A DNA stretch of 64,000 nucleotides, taken from Apostichopus japonicus (lineage: Eukaryota; Echinodermata; Holothuroidea; Aspidochirotida; Stichopodidae). How positions within the stretch are numbered: position 1 is the stretch's first letter; each line of letters starts with the position of its first letter. Positions 24,725-35,440 of this stretch are shown one piece after another. The notes under the pieces are model-generated. The model was not told the origin of the DNA. It did not search any database and saw nothing but the letters and a program-made list of their open reading frames with translations. The position numbers and the translations under genes are program-made. The stretch lies in the NCBI RefSeq assembly GCF_037975245.1, contig NC_092572.1:6403501-6467500 (forward strand). The letters are read 5' to 3'.

Positions 24725-24739
24725 ATCTCAATCCGGACC
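24725..24739 (+). CDS. copy 2 exon 5: 15-bp microexon
   Basis: Bases ATCTCAATCCGGACC lie between 'ttttggctag' and 'gtaagtg'. With the leftover G of exon 4 they encode D-L-N-P-D and leave phase 1, exactly matching the phase-1 TM exon. The same microexon is kept at 56379-56393. Confidence 0.6.
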
Positions 24740-25074
24740 GTAAGTGTAAATTTGTGTTTCCTTTTGTAACTAATTCGACATAATATGATTCCTTTCAAAA
24801 TATATTATAAAGGTTTCCTTGTTCACTATTTGCTTTTGCTACACTGTAATAAGATGTCTCACACAATTTTCCGCTGGTAGCCCGCATCATTAATTACTTT
24901 TATCCTTATCTTCTCAGTGTAAATCTACAATAACTCCAAAGCTTATGAATATCTTTTTTATCGATGTAAGATGCAAAAACATGCACAACAAACAATGATA
25001 AAAGTTAGGTTACGGTGTTTGGCTTTAGAGCCCAACAAGTCAAGTCGACATTGCTTGCTCATTTAATTTTTCGA

Positions 25075-25205
25075 CACTCTCATATTATTTTGGCCATGCT
25101 CATATTATTTTTGGACATAGTTATATTAGTTTCGACATGTTTATATAAATTTTTTGGACATGCTTGTATTATTTTGGACATGCTTATATAGTTTTGTACA
25201 ATTTG
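25075..25205 (+). repeat. intronic minisatellite, copy 2
   Basis: Four to five units of the pattern 'ttttggacatgctcatatta', alternating with 'tttcgacactctcatatta', unit 20-30 bp. The array is much longer in copy 3. Confidence 0.6.
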
Positions 25206-25842
25206 GATACATATGGTATTCCGTACAGTCGTCAACTTCTATCTCGGGCTAACTCCTGTTACAACCTTCACGCAGACAGCTTACAAGCTCTTATAGATGC
25301 TCTCATAAATGTCATTGAACCCAAAACTCACAGTGTGCAGTTTACTGATTGTTCTTTTATCTTGTTTCGGTCGCAAAGAGTTGAAGTATCTTCCAAACCG
25401 AATTGAAAAGGCTCAGAATATATTTTCAGAAACTGCTAAGACATTACTTGCTAGAAAAAGCATACAATAGTTAATGCTATGTAGCTGTCTCATAGCATTA
25501 TTAAACAACTTTTTATTGGCGCTACTTAAATGTTTCTGATTGATTGATGATAAAAAGCAAGCAACAGATGGCCTGATTAACTAAAACTTTGTCTCTTTCA
25601 AACACTTTTTCAATACTGATACCTAATATTTGTTGCTTACCAAGTTTCCTTTGAGCTTTTTATGTTGATTTTAATATTCATGAAGTAAAAGTATTGACGT
25701 ATCGTAAGTATAAATAATTAGAGACTCTTGAATGATATTCCTTCTTTTATGGTTTTCGAAAATATAAATTTAATGTTGAGTAACTTTGGATTGAATTTCC
25801 TATTATAAATGTAGATAATTACTTATTCTGCTTACACTAAAG

Positions 25843-25938
25843 GACCCAGAAACAACATGTTAGTGCATCTTGTTATAATTCTGACTGGTGGCGTTGTCTT
25901 AACAGGATGTCTGTTAATCATGCGGAACAAACTTTGTT
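25843..25938 (+). CDS. copy 2 exon 6: transmembrane segment
   Basis: The 96-bp exon encodes 'MLVHLVIILTGGVVLTGCLL' followed by I-M-R-N-K-L-C, a single hydrophobic helix with a positively charged inner border, as in type I receptors. Acceptor 'cttacactaaag', donor T|GTAAGT, phase 1-1. Confidence 0.75.
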
Positions 25939-26773
25939 GTAAGTATATGTAGTTTAAGCAAACGTTTAATAAAATTGTCTTACATTCAGCGTAATTTTAC
26001 ACAAATTTAAATTCTTTCGTTTTTACTTTTTAGAACGTTGAATACACTAAGATTTGCTTTACTAAGAAACCACAACCAATTAAATAAAACGGAAAAAACG
26101 AATTGTTAACTATGGCACTGTACTAGTGATGGGTACGGTTACGTTAATGTTTAATGCATAGTCTGCCAAAACATCGGGAATGGAAACATGAACGAAGACC
26201 TTTGATTAAAAGTAAAATACGCACTAAATTGAAGTACCTTTAAAATATAACAACATTTTGCATGACGTGTAATGTAGATATGGTGTTCATATTACTGTAT
26301 TATTGAAAAATGAAGAATAGGAATAGACCAATCATTTCAATTTAAAGTTTTTAAGAATCATCTGAAACATCAAAAAAGTTGATATAAAGTTTTCTGATTG
26401 TTCATTTAAGCGCATAGAACAACTTTACTATTACCGTGATTCCCGTTCTGTGTCAGTGTTCGTTCGTTCCTTGTCAATCCTAGGTTTAATAATTTATTTC
26501 AGGATTGTATTCCAATGTACTAGACATCGAAAATACTATTTCCTTTATTTTTTTCTTAATTTAAGCAATTAAATGGAATAATATCCAACAATTGTCTATT
26601 TTAATGTTAGCGTAGCACGTTACGGCTGCACCTTATTCAACTTATATACGGTGCCTATATCATTTAAAATTTCATCTCAGGTTTAATGTATGTATATATC
26701 TTTATCATAGTTTTCAACCTATTTGTCAGTCAACGAACTTTAAAAATTGTATGAAATATCATCTGTTGTTCAG

Positions 26774-26874
26774 AAACGGGGAGACCTCCCTAGACAACCG
26801 CTATACACACGTTGCAATGAGTACAAGAGAATTGCCTCCAACTCAATCGAACCGTGCAGAGCCTTTTAATATTG
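26774..26874 (+). CDS. copy 2 exon 7: juxtamembrane segment
   Basis: Encodes 'NGETSLDNRYTHVAMSTREL' then 'PPTQSNRAEPFNI', a polar stretch with one tyrosine, conserved in copy 3. The frame that is conserved requires entry in phase 2, but the TM exon leaves phase 1, and direct joining creates TAA. Either a small exon between them is unrecognised or the join is broken in both copies. Confidence 0.55.
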
Positions 26875-27352
26875 GTAATCACTTCCATAGTTTTTCATTT
26901 TGTGACATTGGACACTTAGATGAGTATTGTTTAATGCAAATATACACGTTATGCTCTGTCTCCAATTTAAGTACTGTCTCATAAAGTTCAAATAACTTTG
27001 GAGTCTTCCATGCGTTATCCGCTCAAGCAACTGTTTATACCGTCAATGAAAAAACCCAGAAAAGTTTACAAAATAAAGACGAATCACAAATAGTCATGAA
27101 CTCTGGTGACAAAGCCATATTTTGATTCAAATATTCATCAATATTCTTTAAACATGCACAAAATTAATGTTTAAACCTTATTGAATGAAATTTTGTTTAT
27201 CCTGTTGAATAAAATGGTACTTTTCTTTAAATTGAATGAACGTTGTGACATACAAAGAAGTTGGTAATCAACTATGTAGGCTTTAGTATTCAACAGTAAG
27301 AAATGCAAACCCGTAGATATTAAAAAAATGGCAACATTTATTTGTACTACAG

Positions 27353-27535
27353 GACAAAGTAGAAAAGAGAAAGGAAATTAAAATCGTGAGAACGAACGAA
27401 AATGTTTGAGTGCCGACGATGTTAAGTTAAGTTTCCAGCTTTCTGGGGAAGGCACAATGACGTACTGGGTAGCAACCCTCTTGTCTGGGGACAGCTCGTC
27501 GAGCTTTACCAAAGTCATCGCTAAATCTGTTTCAG
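27353..27535 (+). pseudogene. copy 2 exon 8: kinase glycine-loop and VAVK-like lysine exon
   Basis: The second half reads 'ADDVKLSFQLSGEGTMTYWV' and then 'FTKVIAKSVS', matching the start of a tyrosine kinase domain. G-E-G stands for the glycine loop, whose third glycine is Thr, and I-A-K stands for V-A-V-K with the ATP-binding lysine. The first half ('KEIKIVRTNENV') is in a different frame and runs into TGA at 27407, so one base is missing near 27406. Copy 3 has the same break. The acceptor could be at 27353 or at 27360; only the latter keeps phase 1. Confidence 0.6.
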
Positions 27536-27971
27536 GTAACGCACAATCTGTGACTTTTTACTACAAGGCTAAACGCCAGCAGCAGCAAGTGCAATTTACA
27601 GTATGATTTTTATGGGTTTTATGAGGTTTTACACTTCATATTCATATTGATGAAAATATCCATTTTGAAGGTTAAAGTAACGTCAAAGAGATAAGAGATC
27701 AATTCTACACCTAATAAATCAATAACCTGATTACGTATCCTAAGTCAAAGTATATGCTTATGGCACTATTGTCTAGATATAAAAAAATGTATGTCTATAA
27801 GTCAGAGTAGAACGTATAAACTACTCCTCTCTGCACCTAAATGTAATGTAACGCTTTCAAAAGAGAGGCTCAACATAACGTATTCGATACAATTGCGTAG
27901 TTAAGGCCTTGAATGTTTGATACATTTAAATATCTTCAAAGACAGATAGGTTACTTTCTATTTTTATGCAG

Positions 27972-28081
27972 AAAATGCGCGTATGAAAGAAATACTTAAC
28001 TTTCGAGCTTTGGCAAGCACTGTTATCAGGTTGCAAATACACGAAAACATCGTTGAAGTTCTGGGGTTTCAATTGAAGACG
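27972..28081 (+). pseudogene. copy 2 exon 9: kinase alpha-C helix, 1-bp deletion
   Basis: Encodes 'ARMKEILNFRALASTVIRLQ' then 'HENIVEVLG', the alpha-C and beta-4 region. The usual alpha-C glutamate, about ten residues before the His, is Leu here. A G-run of four (28063-28066), against five in copy 3, shifts the frame, so the conserved 'LGVSIED' ending is lost. Confidence 0.6.
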
Positions 28082-28300
28082 GTAAGTATTCCTGGCCTGT
28101 TTACATTAATCGATATATCATTTTGAGTTGACCTTGATACGTTACACACACCTGTACATAAATGAGACCTGGAACTTAGTTTACAATTTGATTTTGATAA
28201 TTTTCTTGTGTGAGATATGGCCTCATAGTTCTCATTCGGCACAAATAATTATGTGTCATAGCACAATATAGATCAACATCTACATGAAAATCTTTTTCAG

Positions 28301-28468
28301 TGCCTTATTTTATATAACAAGAGTATATCGAAACGGGAACATTAAAGGACTTTTTTGATGTCCGGTGGTTCATATAAGGTGACTCCACCGAACTACGAGA
28401 AAAACGTACAGCTAACCACATTTGCAGCTGATGTTTGCGCAGGAATGTACTTTCTTGCCAAGCAAAAT
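28301..28468 (+). pseudogene. copy 2 exon 10: kinase hinge and alpha-E, stop and frameshift
   Basis: Reads 'VPYFI', then TAA (28315-28317), then 'QEYIETGTLKDFF'. This is recognisably the kinase hinge with a stop just before it. A T-run (28351-28356) then has one T too many for the following conserved frame 'MSGGSYKV', 'NVQLTTFAADVC', 'GMYFLAKQN' (alpha-E). Both lesions are shared with copy 3. Confidence 0.6.
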
Positions 28469-28963
28469 GTAAGAGTACAGTATTGCATTTTGTTTGTATG
28501 TTTCCTTGTTCCTCTTGATATGTTAAATGAACATATGTCACAACATATGATATTTTTTTTAAAGAATTTACTCCTATAGATCCAGACAGGGTAGAAATAT
28601 TTTACTTTTTATTTGTACATATGCAAAAGTATGCAGCTGGGCTGGTGTGACCCGCTATCATTTACTAAGTTGCTTGTAACTTCAAACTAAACGTGGTCTT
28701 TTCAAAGGGAGTCCATGGTGAAGGGTAAGGGTGCCTTTCAAACATCATAAGTGATTCAAACTACTATGTTCAAAGTGTTTGTTATCTAGTATTTTCGAGA
28801 GAAGTAAGTTAGGACCGATGTGATACGAAAGTGAAAGTCAACTCTCATGTTACATTTGACAGTTGTTCTAGGACAGGAAGTATGCTTTGCTATTACTAGT
28901 TTCTCATCTTTTCAAATGATGTTTATTCCTTTCTACTTACGCACTGAAAGTATCGACATCCAG

Positions 28964-29022
28964 GTTTATCAGCTAGGAAAGCACTACTCAGTTCTACAGA
29001 AAGATGTAAACTGTATGATTTC
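28964..29022 (+). pseudogene. copy 2 exon 11 remnant: kinase catalytic loop
   Basis: Encodes 'LSARKALLSSTERCKLYDF', matching 'L-A-A-R-N-V-L-L ... C-K-I-S-D-F-G' of tyrosine kinases. The HRD aspartate before it is not visible. The sequence jumps at 29022 into intronic DNA, losing about 125 bp that copy 3 retains, including the donor. Confidence 0.6.
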
Positions 29023-29300
29023 AACATCATATAAAGAAGGTACATTTAGTGAAAATGAACTTACGACCTTTTTTAAATTTACTTCCGTATGTCCATTAAC
29101 AACTTTATAATTTTGTAGGCAATTGTACTAACTCTGATAAAAAAAATATGGGTTTTACCAGATGCAACATCATACAAAGAAAGTACATTTAGTGAAAATG
29201 AACTTACGACCATTTTTAAATTTACCTCCATATGTTCATTAACACCTTTATCAGTTTGTAGGCAATTGCACTAACTCTGATAAAAAAATATGAGTTAGCT
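29023..29300 (+). repeat. two-copy intronic tandem repeat, about 140 bp, copy 2
   Basis: The block beginning 'aacatcatataaagaag' at 29023 recurs from 29166 with modest divergence, both ending in 'gtaggcaattg.actaactc' and a 'gataaaaaa' tract. Copy 3 has the same pair at about 61898-62172. Confidence 0.7.
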
Positions 29301-29444
29301 TAATAATTACGCTAACTAGGAAAATGCTAATCTCATTTACTTATGACAAAGCAGTCATGTAGGGCCCCATACACAATCACGTGTTATGTGACACAATATG
29401 TATTTGTTATGTTAAAAAACAACTTATTTTGTCTTGTTGCTCAG

Positions 29445-29556
29445 AAAATTCCACCAATAGCATGGCTTGCTCCTGAGACAGTCTTTATTGGTAATTATTT
29501 GGAGAAGTCAGACGTTTGGAGTTTTGGCGTTGTTTTGTGGGAAATCTACTCTTTAG
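29445..29556 (+). pseudogene. copy 2 exon 12: kinase APE and DVWSFG exon, donor lost
   Basis: Encodes '[13 protein letters not shown]' (APE motif) and '[18 protein letters not shown]' (alpha-F), diagnostic for tyrosine kinases. The exon should end in TTTAG|GT as in copy 3, but copy 2 reads TTTAG|AT at 29557-29558, so the donor is destroyed. Read-through adds a few codons and a stop at 29589. Confidence 0.8.
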
Positions 29557-29639
29557 ATGTGCGAAAAAGTTACTTTGCTAAAGTATGTTAAAGTTTATCA
29601 TAAAATGGAACTTAAGAGAGACTGAACTATATCATATTA

Positions 29640-30060
29640 TATTTTATACAACACCTTATTTTTTGTCTGGTCATTTGATTGGTCCATTGATCGTTGATTG
29701 CATGTAAAATCCGCTCTATTCCACTCTATGAAATAGAACCATGGGTTATACTTTTTTGGTAGCACTTTTTTCAATGGTCAGAGAGCAGAGAAACCTGTCT
29801 GTTCAAAACAATATGTGCATGAGTGCATTTCACCCATCTTAATATAAAATGTTGTATAAAACAAATAATGAATGGTTTCCATTCGTGCAATAGTGCAAAA
29901 GTTTCATTCGTTGAAAGATGTAGTTAGTTCCATTCAACTCGGCTGCGCCTCATTGAATGGAAAAAAAACATATTTCAACTCATGAAATATTTGCCATATT
30001 GCACTCATAACCATTCATTATTTGTATAATATGATATTATAGTTTGTGGTATATGAAACC
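29640..30060. repeat. foldback MITE-like element in intron 12, copy 2
   Basis: Imperfect inverted arms around 29853-29920 and 29965-30030 ('acaaataatgaatggt' against 'accattcattatttgt', 'gtgcaatagtgcaaa' against 'ccatattgcac') surround 'aactcggctgcgcctcattg'. Outer boundaries are approximate. The same element sits in the same intron of copy 3, so insertion predates the duplication. Confidence 0.55.
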
Positions 30061-30286
30061 GTATATAACACCACGTAAACTGACATTGTATGAGATTTTG
30101 TGGTGGAAATTGCAATATTCTTTTGTATTGATAGTATATCGAATAAAAAAGGAATTTAACTTTTATGTAAACTGCTGAATTGTTAAATAATGTGCGGTAT
30201 TAAGCCACATGTATAGTATATCAGATACGAAGCATGCAATTTCAATCAACAGTTGAACAAAAAGTAAATGTATTTAATATTTCTAG

Positions 30287-30387
30287 GGGAAACACCATTT
30301 GGAGGTCTAACCTGTGCTGAGATCGAAAACAAAATGAGACTTAAGGAAACTTTGGAACAACCAATGGCGTGTGCAGGAGGAATGCAA
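30287..30387 (+). CDS. copy 2 exon 13: kinase C-lobe (alpha-G region)
   Basis: In phase 1 it reads 'GETPFGGLTCAEIENKMRL' and then 'KETLEQP', matching 'G-G-T-P-F-P-G-L...E' of tyrosine kinases. The donor CAA|GTATAA leaves phase 0, whereas the next exon's kinase frame needs two bases; this mismatch is shared with copy 3. Confidence 0.65.
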
Positions 30388-30676
30388 GTATAATTTCTTG
30401 TCATGCGATAAAAAAGAATATTAAGAAATGTCTTAAAGAGAGGTGACTCCCCTCTCCAATAAAACTATTATGTGAAAATTAACTTGAAACTATACCAAAA
30501 AGGCCTACAAACCATGTAAAGCGCTAACATAAATATGCTTTTATAAATAATAAATACGTCTGGTTAGGGAAGTACATTTATCAGAAAAACCTATATGACA
30601 AAGAAGATCACGTATGATCTTTTATGTTTAAGAGTAAATATAATGTATTTTAGTGGAAATTTTTCTCTTTCTTTAG

Positions 30677-30779
30677 ATTTGGTGCTATGTTATCGATGTG
30701 GAATCCAGCAATAGACTAACGACCATCTTTCGAGAGTCTACAGATGATTCTTCAAGGATATTTGAATGACATGAGACTA
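30677..30779 (+). pseudogene. copy 2 exon 14: kinase alpha-H/I with stop
   Basis: Reads 'FGAMLSMWNPAID', then TAA at 30717-30719 where copy 3 has Lys, then 'RPSF' and 'ESLQMILQGYLNDMR'. The W-N-P...R-P-S-F pattern is the conserved end of tyrosine kinase domains. The stop is private to copy 2. Confidence 0.7.
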
Positions 30780-31382
30780 GTAAGATTGATATTAATGTTA
30801 TCATTACACATACACAATTCCTATATATTATACTGACAATATCTTTTCATTGTATGGCAAAAGTGCAAACATACTGATAGAAAATAAATCACTGGATGTC
30901 ACTTTTGTATACTGCCTGATGCAATTGTGGATTCGAGACCCATTATGTCCTATAATCGATTCATATTGTTAGTCTCCTTTCCTTGCTGCTTTAACAGATT
31001 GTGGCTTTTTTACTCAATATGACAAAAGTCATTATTCCAGTTATTTGATAACACTAATGTAGCACCGATGAAAAGACAAATAGCAGGTTTGATTTTTATT
31101 CTTGTAACGAAACTACCAAGAGAATGGGACAGGGTTGGAGCTAGGTTGACTAAGCTATGGCAGCTTGAACTCTGCATTTCCTAATGTAACTGTAGGTTCA
31201 TATTACGTTTTCAATTATCAGTAGCGTTACTTATTCTTCTTTATCCGCCTTGGCTCACATGCCTTTCTCGGTTGATTGTGAGTATAAAACCTCATTGGAA
31301 GTAAAAAAGTACAAATAAATTATATATAAATTCTCAAATCATGTCATTAATTTGAGGGGTTCTTCATGTGCTTGTTTGTCAG

Positions 31383-31451
31383 TATTGGCGAGTATTAGAT
31401 AAAGACTTGCCTGGAGATGTACAACACTTCTCAACTATATTTGCCCCATAA
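31383..31451 (+). CDS. copy 2 exon 15: putative C-terminal exon
   Basis: After 'gcttgtttgtcag' the phase-0 frame reads 'YWRVLDKDLPGDVQHFSTIF' then A-P and TAA. This follows on in phase from exon 14, which also ends in phase 0. It would give a tail of only 22 residues. No domain is recognised; the counterpart in copy 3 would lie just past the window edge. Confidence 0.45.
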   Translation, partial: YWRVLDKDLPGDVQHFSTIFAP

Positions 31452-33984
31452 AGACATATACCTTAGCCGAAAGTTGGAACAGTACTGCGTTTATTTTCTT
31501 GTGATTATGTACAAAGAAAACATGATATTAATGGTACACATTCCAATTCAATATAGCAAACTTTTAGAATCGTGTCGCGACGTGACATGTTATCCAATTC
31601 TTCTTTTCATTTGGCAATTCTTCAAAAGCGATGGACTTCGAAGTAGATGTAATGCAGTGGTCTGCAGAACAGTTTCGATATTGTTTAGCTATGAAATAAA
31701 ATTCACTTGTCAATGGCTATACCCCAAGCAAGCAAACATTAGCTTTCCACTAATTTCCTTCATTACTTGTTACCATCAGCGAAATTATCAACAACGGTTG
31801 CAATCCCACCACAATACGTCCCTTCCAAAGAGAAAACTTGAGAAGTATTTGTAAAAATATATATTGCCGCACTTTGAGAAGGTTTAATAATTGATTGTAG
31901 GTACTAGATTTAATGTAAGCTTTCATTTGTTAACATGTCTTCCGCGTTATTAATCTTACTTCAAAGAGATATGCTCATAGGCTACTAAGCAGGCCATTCT
32001 AGCTGTTTGCAATGCTTTAATAAGATTATTTTGTTTTTCTCTCTAAACTATACTTTAAGTATTATGAGGAATATGAAATTGTACATTGATAAGAATGCCC
32101 CTTTCTTCCCCACCTGTCTCTCAAGCCCCTGTTTTTGTTTACCCTTGCAACTTGGTATTAAGCATATCCAAAACGTTTCCATGTTTTATAATTGTTCCAC
32201 ACAGGATTAGGTCTAATGAAAAGCAACCGAAGAAAAAGAATGGTAACTGATGGTGAAAGACCTCTCTTATCTGCTGGAATCATCTCGACAATACGTTCCA
32301 TCGGCGTTTTAAACAAATCCCATAGTTTCAATTGTCATGTGAAATCTCAAATATTGTTAAACGATCAAAATTGACATTTTCTATAACTTTTCCAGCTAAA
32401 TTTGTACACAGGATAACTCTAAACACTTATTTCACAACCCTATTAAAAATTTAACTATTTTTTAACATTAATGTGAATACTGAAACAGAGTTAGACATCT
32501 CTTTCATATATTTCCTTTCAAGGTATATTTTTATGTCGATAATTTCCAACACATCGGCTTCATGAATTAAACACAAGTCGTTATTAATCTAATCAACACT
32601 ATAAAACACCTTAGTGATTTATATAATTTGCCCAAGCAATTGGTTTGTTTCAGTAAATACATTAATGCGTGAATGTACATGTTGTATTCCGTAATATTCG
32701 ATGCGTCCTAAGAAACCATTAAAGGATTGATAGCGATGTTTAATAACAAAATGTTATACCTCAGACAGGAGTTACTAAAAAAGTATCTTGAAAACCCACT
32801 CTGCTTGTTATTTTTAGTATCACCTGTTGGGGTAGATATCCACCTTATCCCTTTCATTGCATGTGATTTTTTGGTTTGTATTTACTCTACTCCAAATGTA
32901 AGTCATGGTATAAAAGTGGTCATTTTAGGGGGGGGGGAGAGGTTATTAATTCACACCAACTCTTTGTTTTCAACCTGTCATGTTTATATTTTTCAGTCTA
33001 GCCAAAACTACCTGCTGAATTCAACTTCCGCTTCCTAAGTGAATGTAGGCCTACAATAAAGTAAAAACTTGGACAGGATGCGCTTTTTAACTTAGTTTTA
33101 GCATTTTTCTGAAGTTAGATCTGCTATGTGATTTTTCTGATCTATAAATATCTTAATTTCTATAATTTACTCTGTCAATTGTTATCGCTTGTGTTTGGAA
33201 ATATTTTGTGTACTTTGTTCTTCCCTCCTTGAGACTTCAGCCATTGCCGCCTCGCCTATTGAGGAGATGCGTGAGACCTAGAAAGCTCCCAAGATTTAAC
33301 ATGCGTGAATAGTGTGCCAGGCTAATATACTACTGTTCATAAATGTATTTATTACGTCCATGTGTTTTAGGTAGGCCTATTAGCTTCATTGTTAGCCACT
33401 ATATCAGTGATCCAATGCTTTATTAATATTGAGCCACTGAATGTACGAATATACCTGGGCCTTTCTTGCTAATTAGGGGCCGCCACACCTTTACGGACCA
33501 CCCACGCTGCTCACCCCTCCCCCCCCCCAAAAAAAAATTAGGTATATTTTAGACGTGACGAACAATATTAAAAATACAATCCTACAATTTAATTTACACC
33601 TGTTTTCCCCATATGGCTTACCCTCAGCTAAGCTATGGCTACCATCAGAATGCCCTAGCGTGCTTTTATATCTTCACTTACCTGTGTAAAACGATGAATA
33701 AAGCAGAGCTTGGAAAGTAACGTGAAGTCCCTTTTCCCTCTACAAACCGATTTTACATTTTCATTTTAGCAAAACAAATCGTTCTACGTTACACGCCAAG
33801 TGATGGTGGCGCTCCGCTTACAAAGTGTCAAGATGGTTCCTTTGGAGAAATGGTCCACCCATGAAAAAGTTCTTAAAAGGGCCCTGGTATACAGTACACG
33901 AAGATGAAAAGTTTCACTATATAACAGTTGGACAATACATAATAATTCTCGATGTTCCTCAACTGCCCCATTAGAAACCATACC
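31452..33984 (+). other. 3' flank of copy 2
   Basis: Contains the two blocks shared with the window start (31985-32620 and 33140-33240). A 145-codon frame at 31417-31854 overlaps exon 15 in another frame and shows no domain, so I do not call it a gene. From about 33250 to 33980 I see only low-complexity C/A runs (33515-33540) and unique DNA. Confidence 0.55.
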
Positions 33985-35440
33985 TGACCAATTCAAATAA
34001 CCACTACTTCATCAGTTCTTAAAATAATTTTAACGGAACCTGATAAAATCCATTGAGGCCCTAATCAAGACTAGCACGCCTTGGATCACCTTATAAATGG
34101 GTCATATGAATTCTAAAGACATTGCAGAAGTGTCTAATAATACGTCTTGCCCGGTCCAAAGAGAGTTTGACCAATTGAAATGACCACTAAATAATCACTT
34201 AATAAAATTAGTGTAACGGGACAACAAATAAAATCATTTGGGCCCTAATCAAGACCAGCACGCTTTGGACCACCCAACCAACCTGTCAAATGAACTCTAA
34301 ATACATTGTAGAAGGGTACCATTATGCGTCTTGCCCGGTACAAAGAGAGTTTGACCAATTAAAATGACCACTAAGTCATCACTACTTAACATAATGTTAC
34401 GGGACCTGAAAAAGAGAAATGAGCCCTGATCAGCCTGCCTTGGACCACCCAACCAATTGGTCATATGAACTCTAAAGACATGTATAAGGGAACTATAATG
34501 CGTCTTGTCCGGTCCAAAGTGTGTTTGACCAATTAAAATGACCACTAAATCATAATTTATTAAATTAATATGACGGCACAAGGAATAAAAAGGTTTTGGG
34601 CCCTAATCAAGAACAGCACACCTTTGACCACCCAACCAACCTGTCATATATGAACTCTAAATACATTGTGCTTCTTGCCCGGTCCAAAGAGTGCTTGACC
34701 AATTGAAATGACCACAAAATCATCACTACATAAAATTAGTGTAACGGGACAACAAATAAAATCATTTGGGCCCTAATCAAGACCAGCACGCTTTGGACCA
34801 CCCAACCAACCTGTCAAATGAACTCTAAATACATTGTAGAAGGGTACCATTATGCGTCTTGCCCGGCACAAAGAGAGTTTGACCAATTAAAATGACCACT
34901 AAGTCATCACTACTTAACATAATGTTACGGGACCTGAAAAAGAGAAATGAGCCCTGATCAGCCTGCCTTGGACCACCCAACCAATTGGTCATATGAACTC
35001 TAAAGACATGTATAAGGGAACTATAATGCGTCTTGTCCGGTCCAAAGTGTGTTTGACCAATTAAAATGACCACTAAATCATAATTTATTAAATTAATATG
35101 ACGGCACAAGGAATAAAAAGGTTTTGGGCCCTAATCAAGAACAGCACACCTTTGACCACCCAACCAACCTGTCATATATGAACTCTAAATACATTGTGCT
35201 TCTTGCCCGGTCCAAAGAGTGCTTGACCAATTGAAATGACCACAAAATCATCACTACATAAAACGGGACCACGAAAAAGCATTATGCCCTAACCCATCCA
35301 GCAAGCTTGGATCACCAAACCGATGGGTAACATGAACTCTAAGGACATTGTAGAAGAGTACCATAATGCGTTGAACCCGGTCCAAAGAGTGCTTGACCAA
35401 TTTAAACGACCACTGCATCATCACTTCTTAAATTAATGTC
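33985..35440 (+). repeat. ~176-bp satellite array with 528-bp higher-order repeat
   Basis: The motif 'tgaccaatt.aaatgaccac' recurs at about 33990, 34171, 34351, 34527, 34699, 34879, 35055, 35227 and 35394, giving monomers of 172-181 bp. Each monomer also carries 'cttgcccggtccaaag', 'accacccaaccaa' and 'atgaactctaaa'. The segment 34202-34735 is repeated almost perfectly at 34730-35263 (offset 528 = 3 monomers; I saw one difference). Confidence 0.85.

Larger units (their letters stand above)
21075..31451 (+). pseudogene. receptor copy 2: Ig-domain receptor with broken tyrosine kinase domain
   Basis: Exon positions run 21075-21153, 21266-21586, 22066-22338, 23904-24224, 24725-24739, 25843-25938, 26774-26874, 27353-27535, 27972-28081, 28301-28468, 28964-29022, 29445-29556, 30287-30387, 30677-30779 and 31383-31451. 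In order they give signal peptide, Ig1-3, microexon, TM helix, juxtamembrane, kinase lobes and a short tail. This is the layout of an Ig-type receptor tyrosine kinase. The ectodomain through TM is open and in phase. The kinase part has lesions shared with copy 3 plus private ones: a 1-bp deletion in exon 9, loss of the DFG-region remainder, a lost donor after exon 12 and a TAA in exon 14. A full kinase cannot be made; a kinase-less membrane or soluble receptor could. Confidence 0.75.

Noticed and set aside
28859-28963. Exon with the HRD motif before the catalytic loop
   Set aside because: A piece after 'tttgacag' reads V-then-stop-then-D in both copies; the resemblance is too short and broken to call.
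31417-31854. 145-codon open frame after the copy 2 kinase exons
   Set aside because: No recognisable domain; it overlaps the better-supported exon 15 in another frame, and its composition looks random.
34297-35109. Two identical 94-codon minus-strand frames
   Set aside because: They are monomers of the tandem satellite; the identity comes from the 528-bp duplication, not from a protein.
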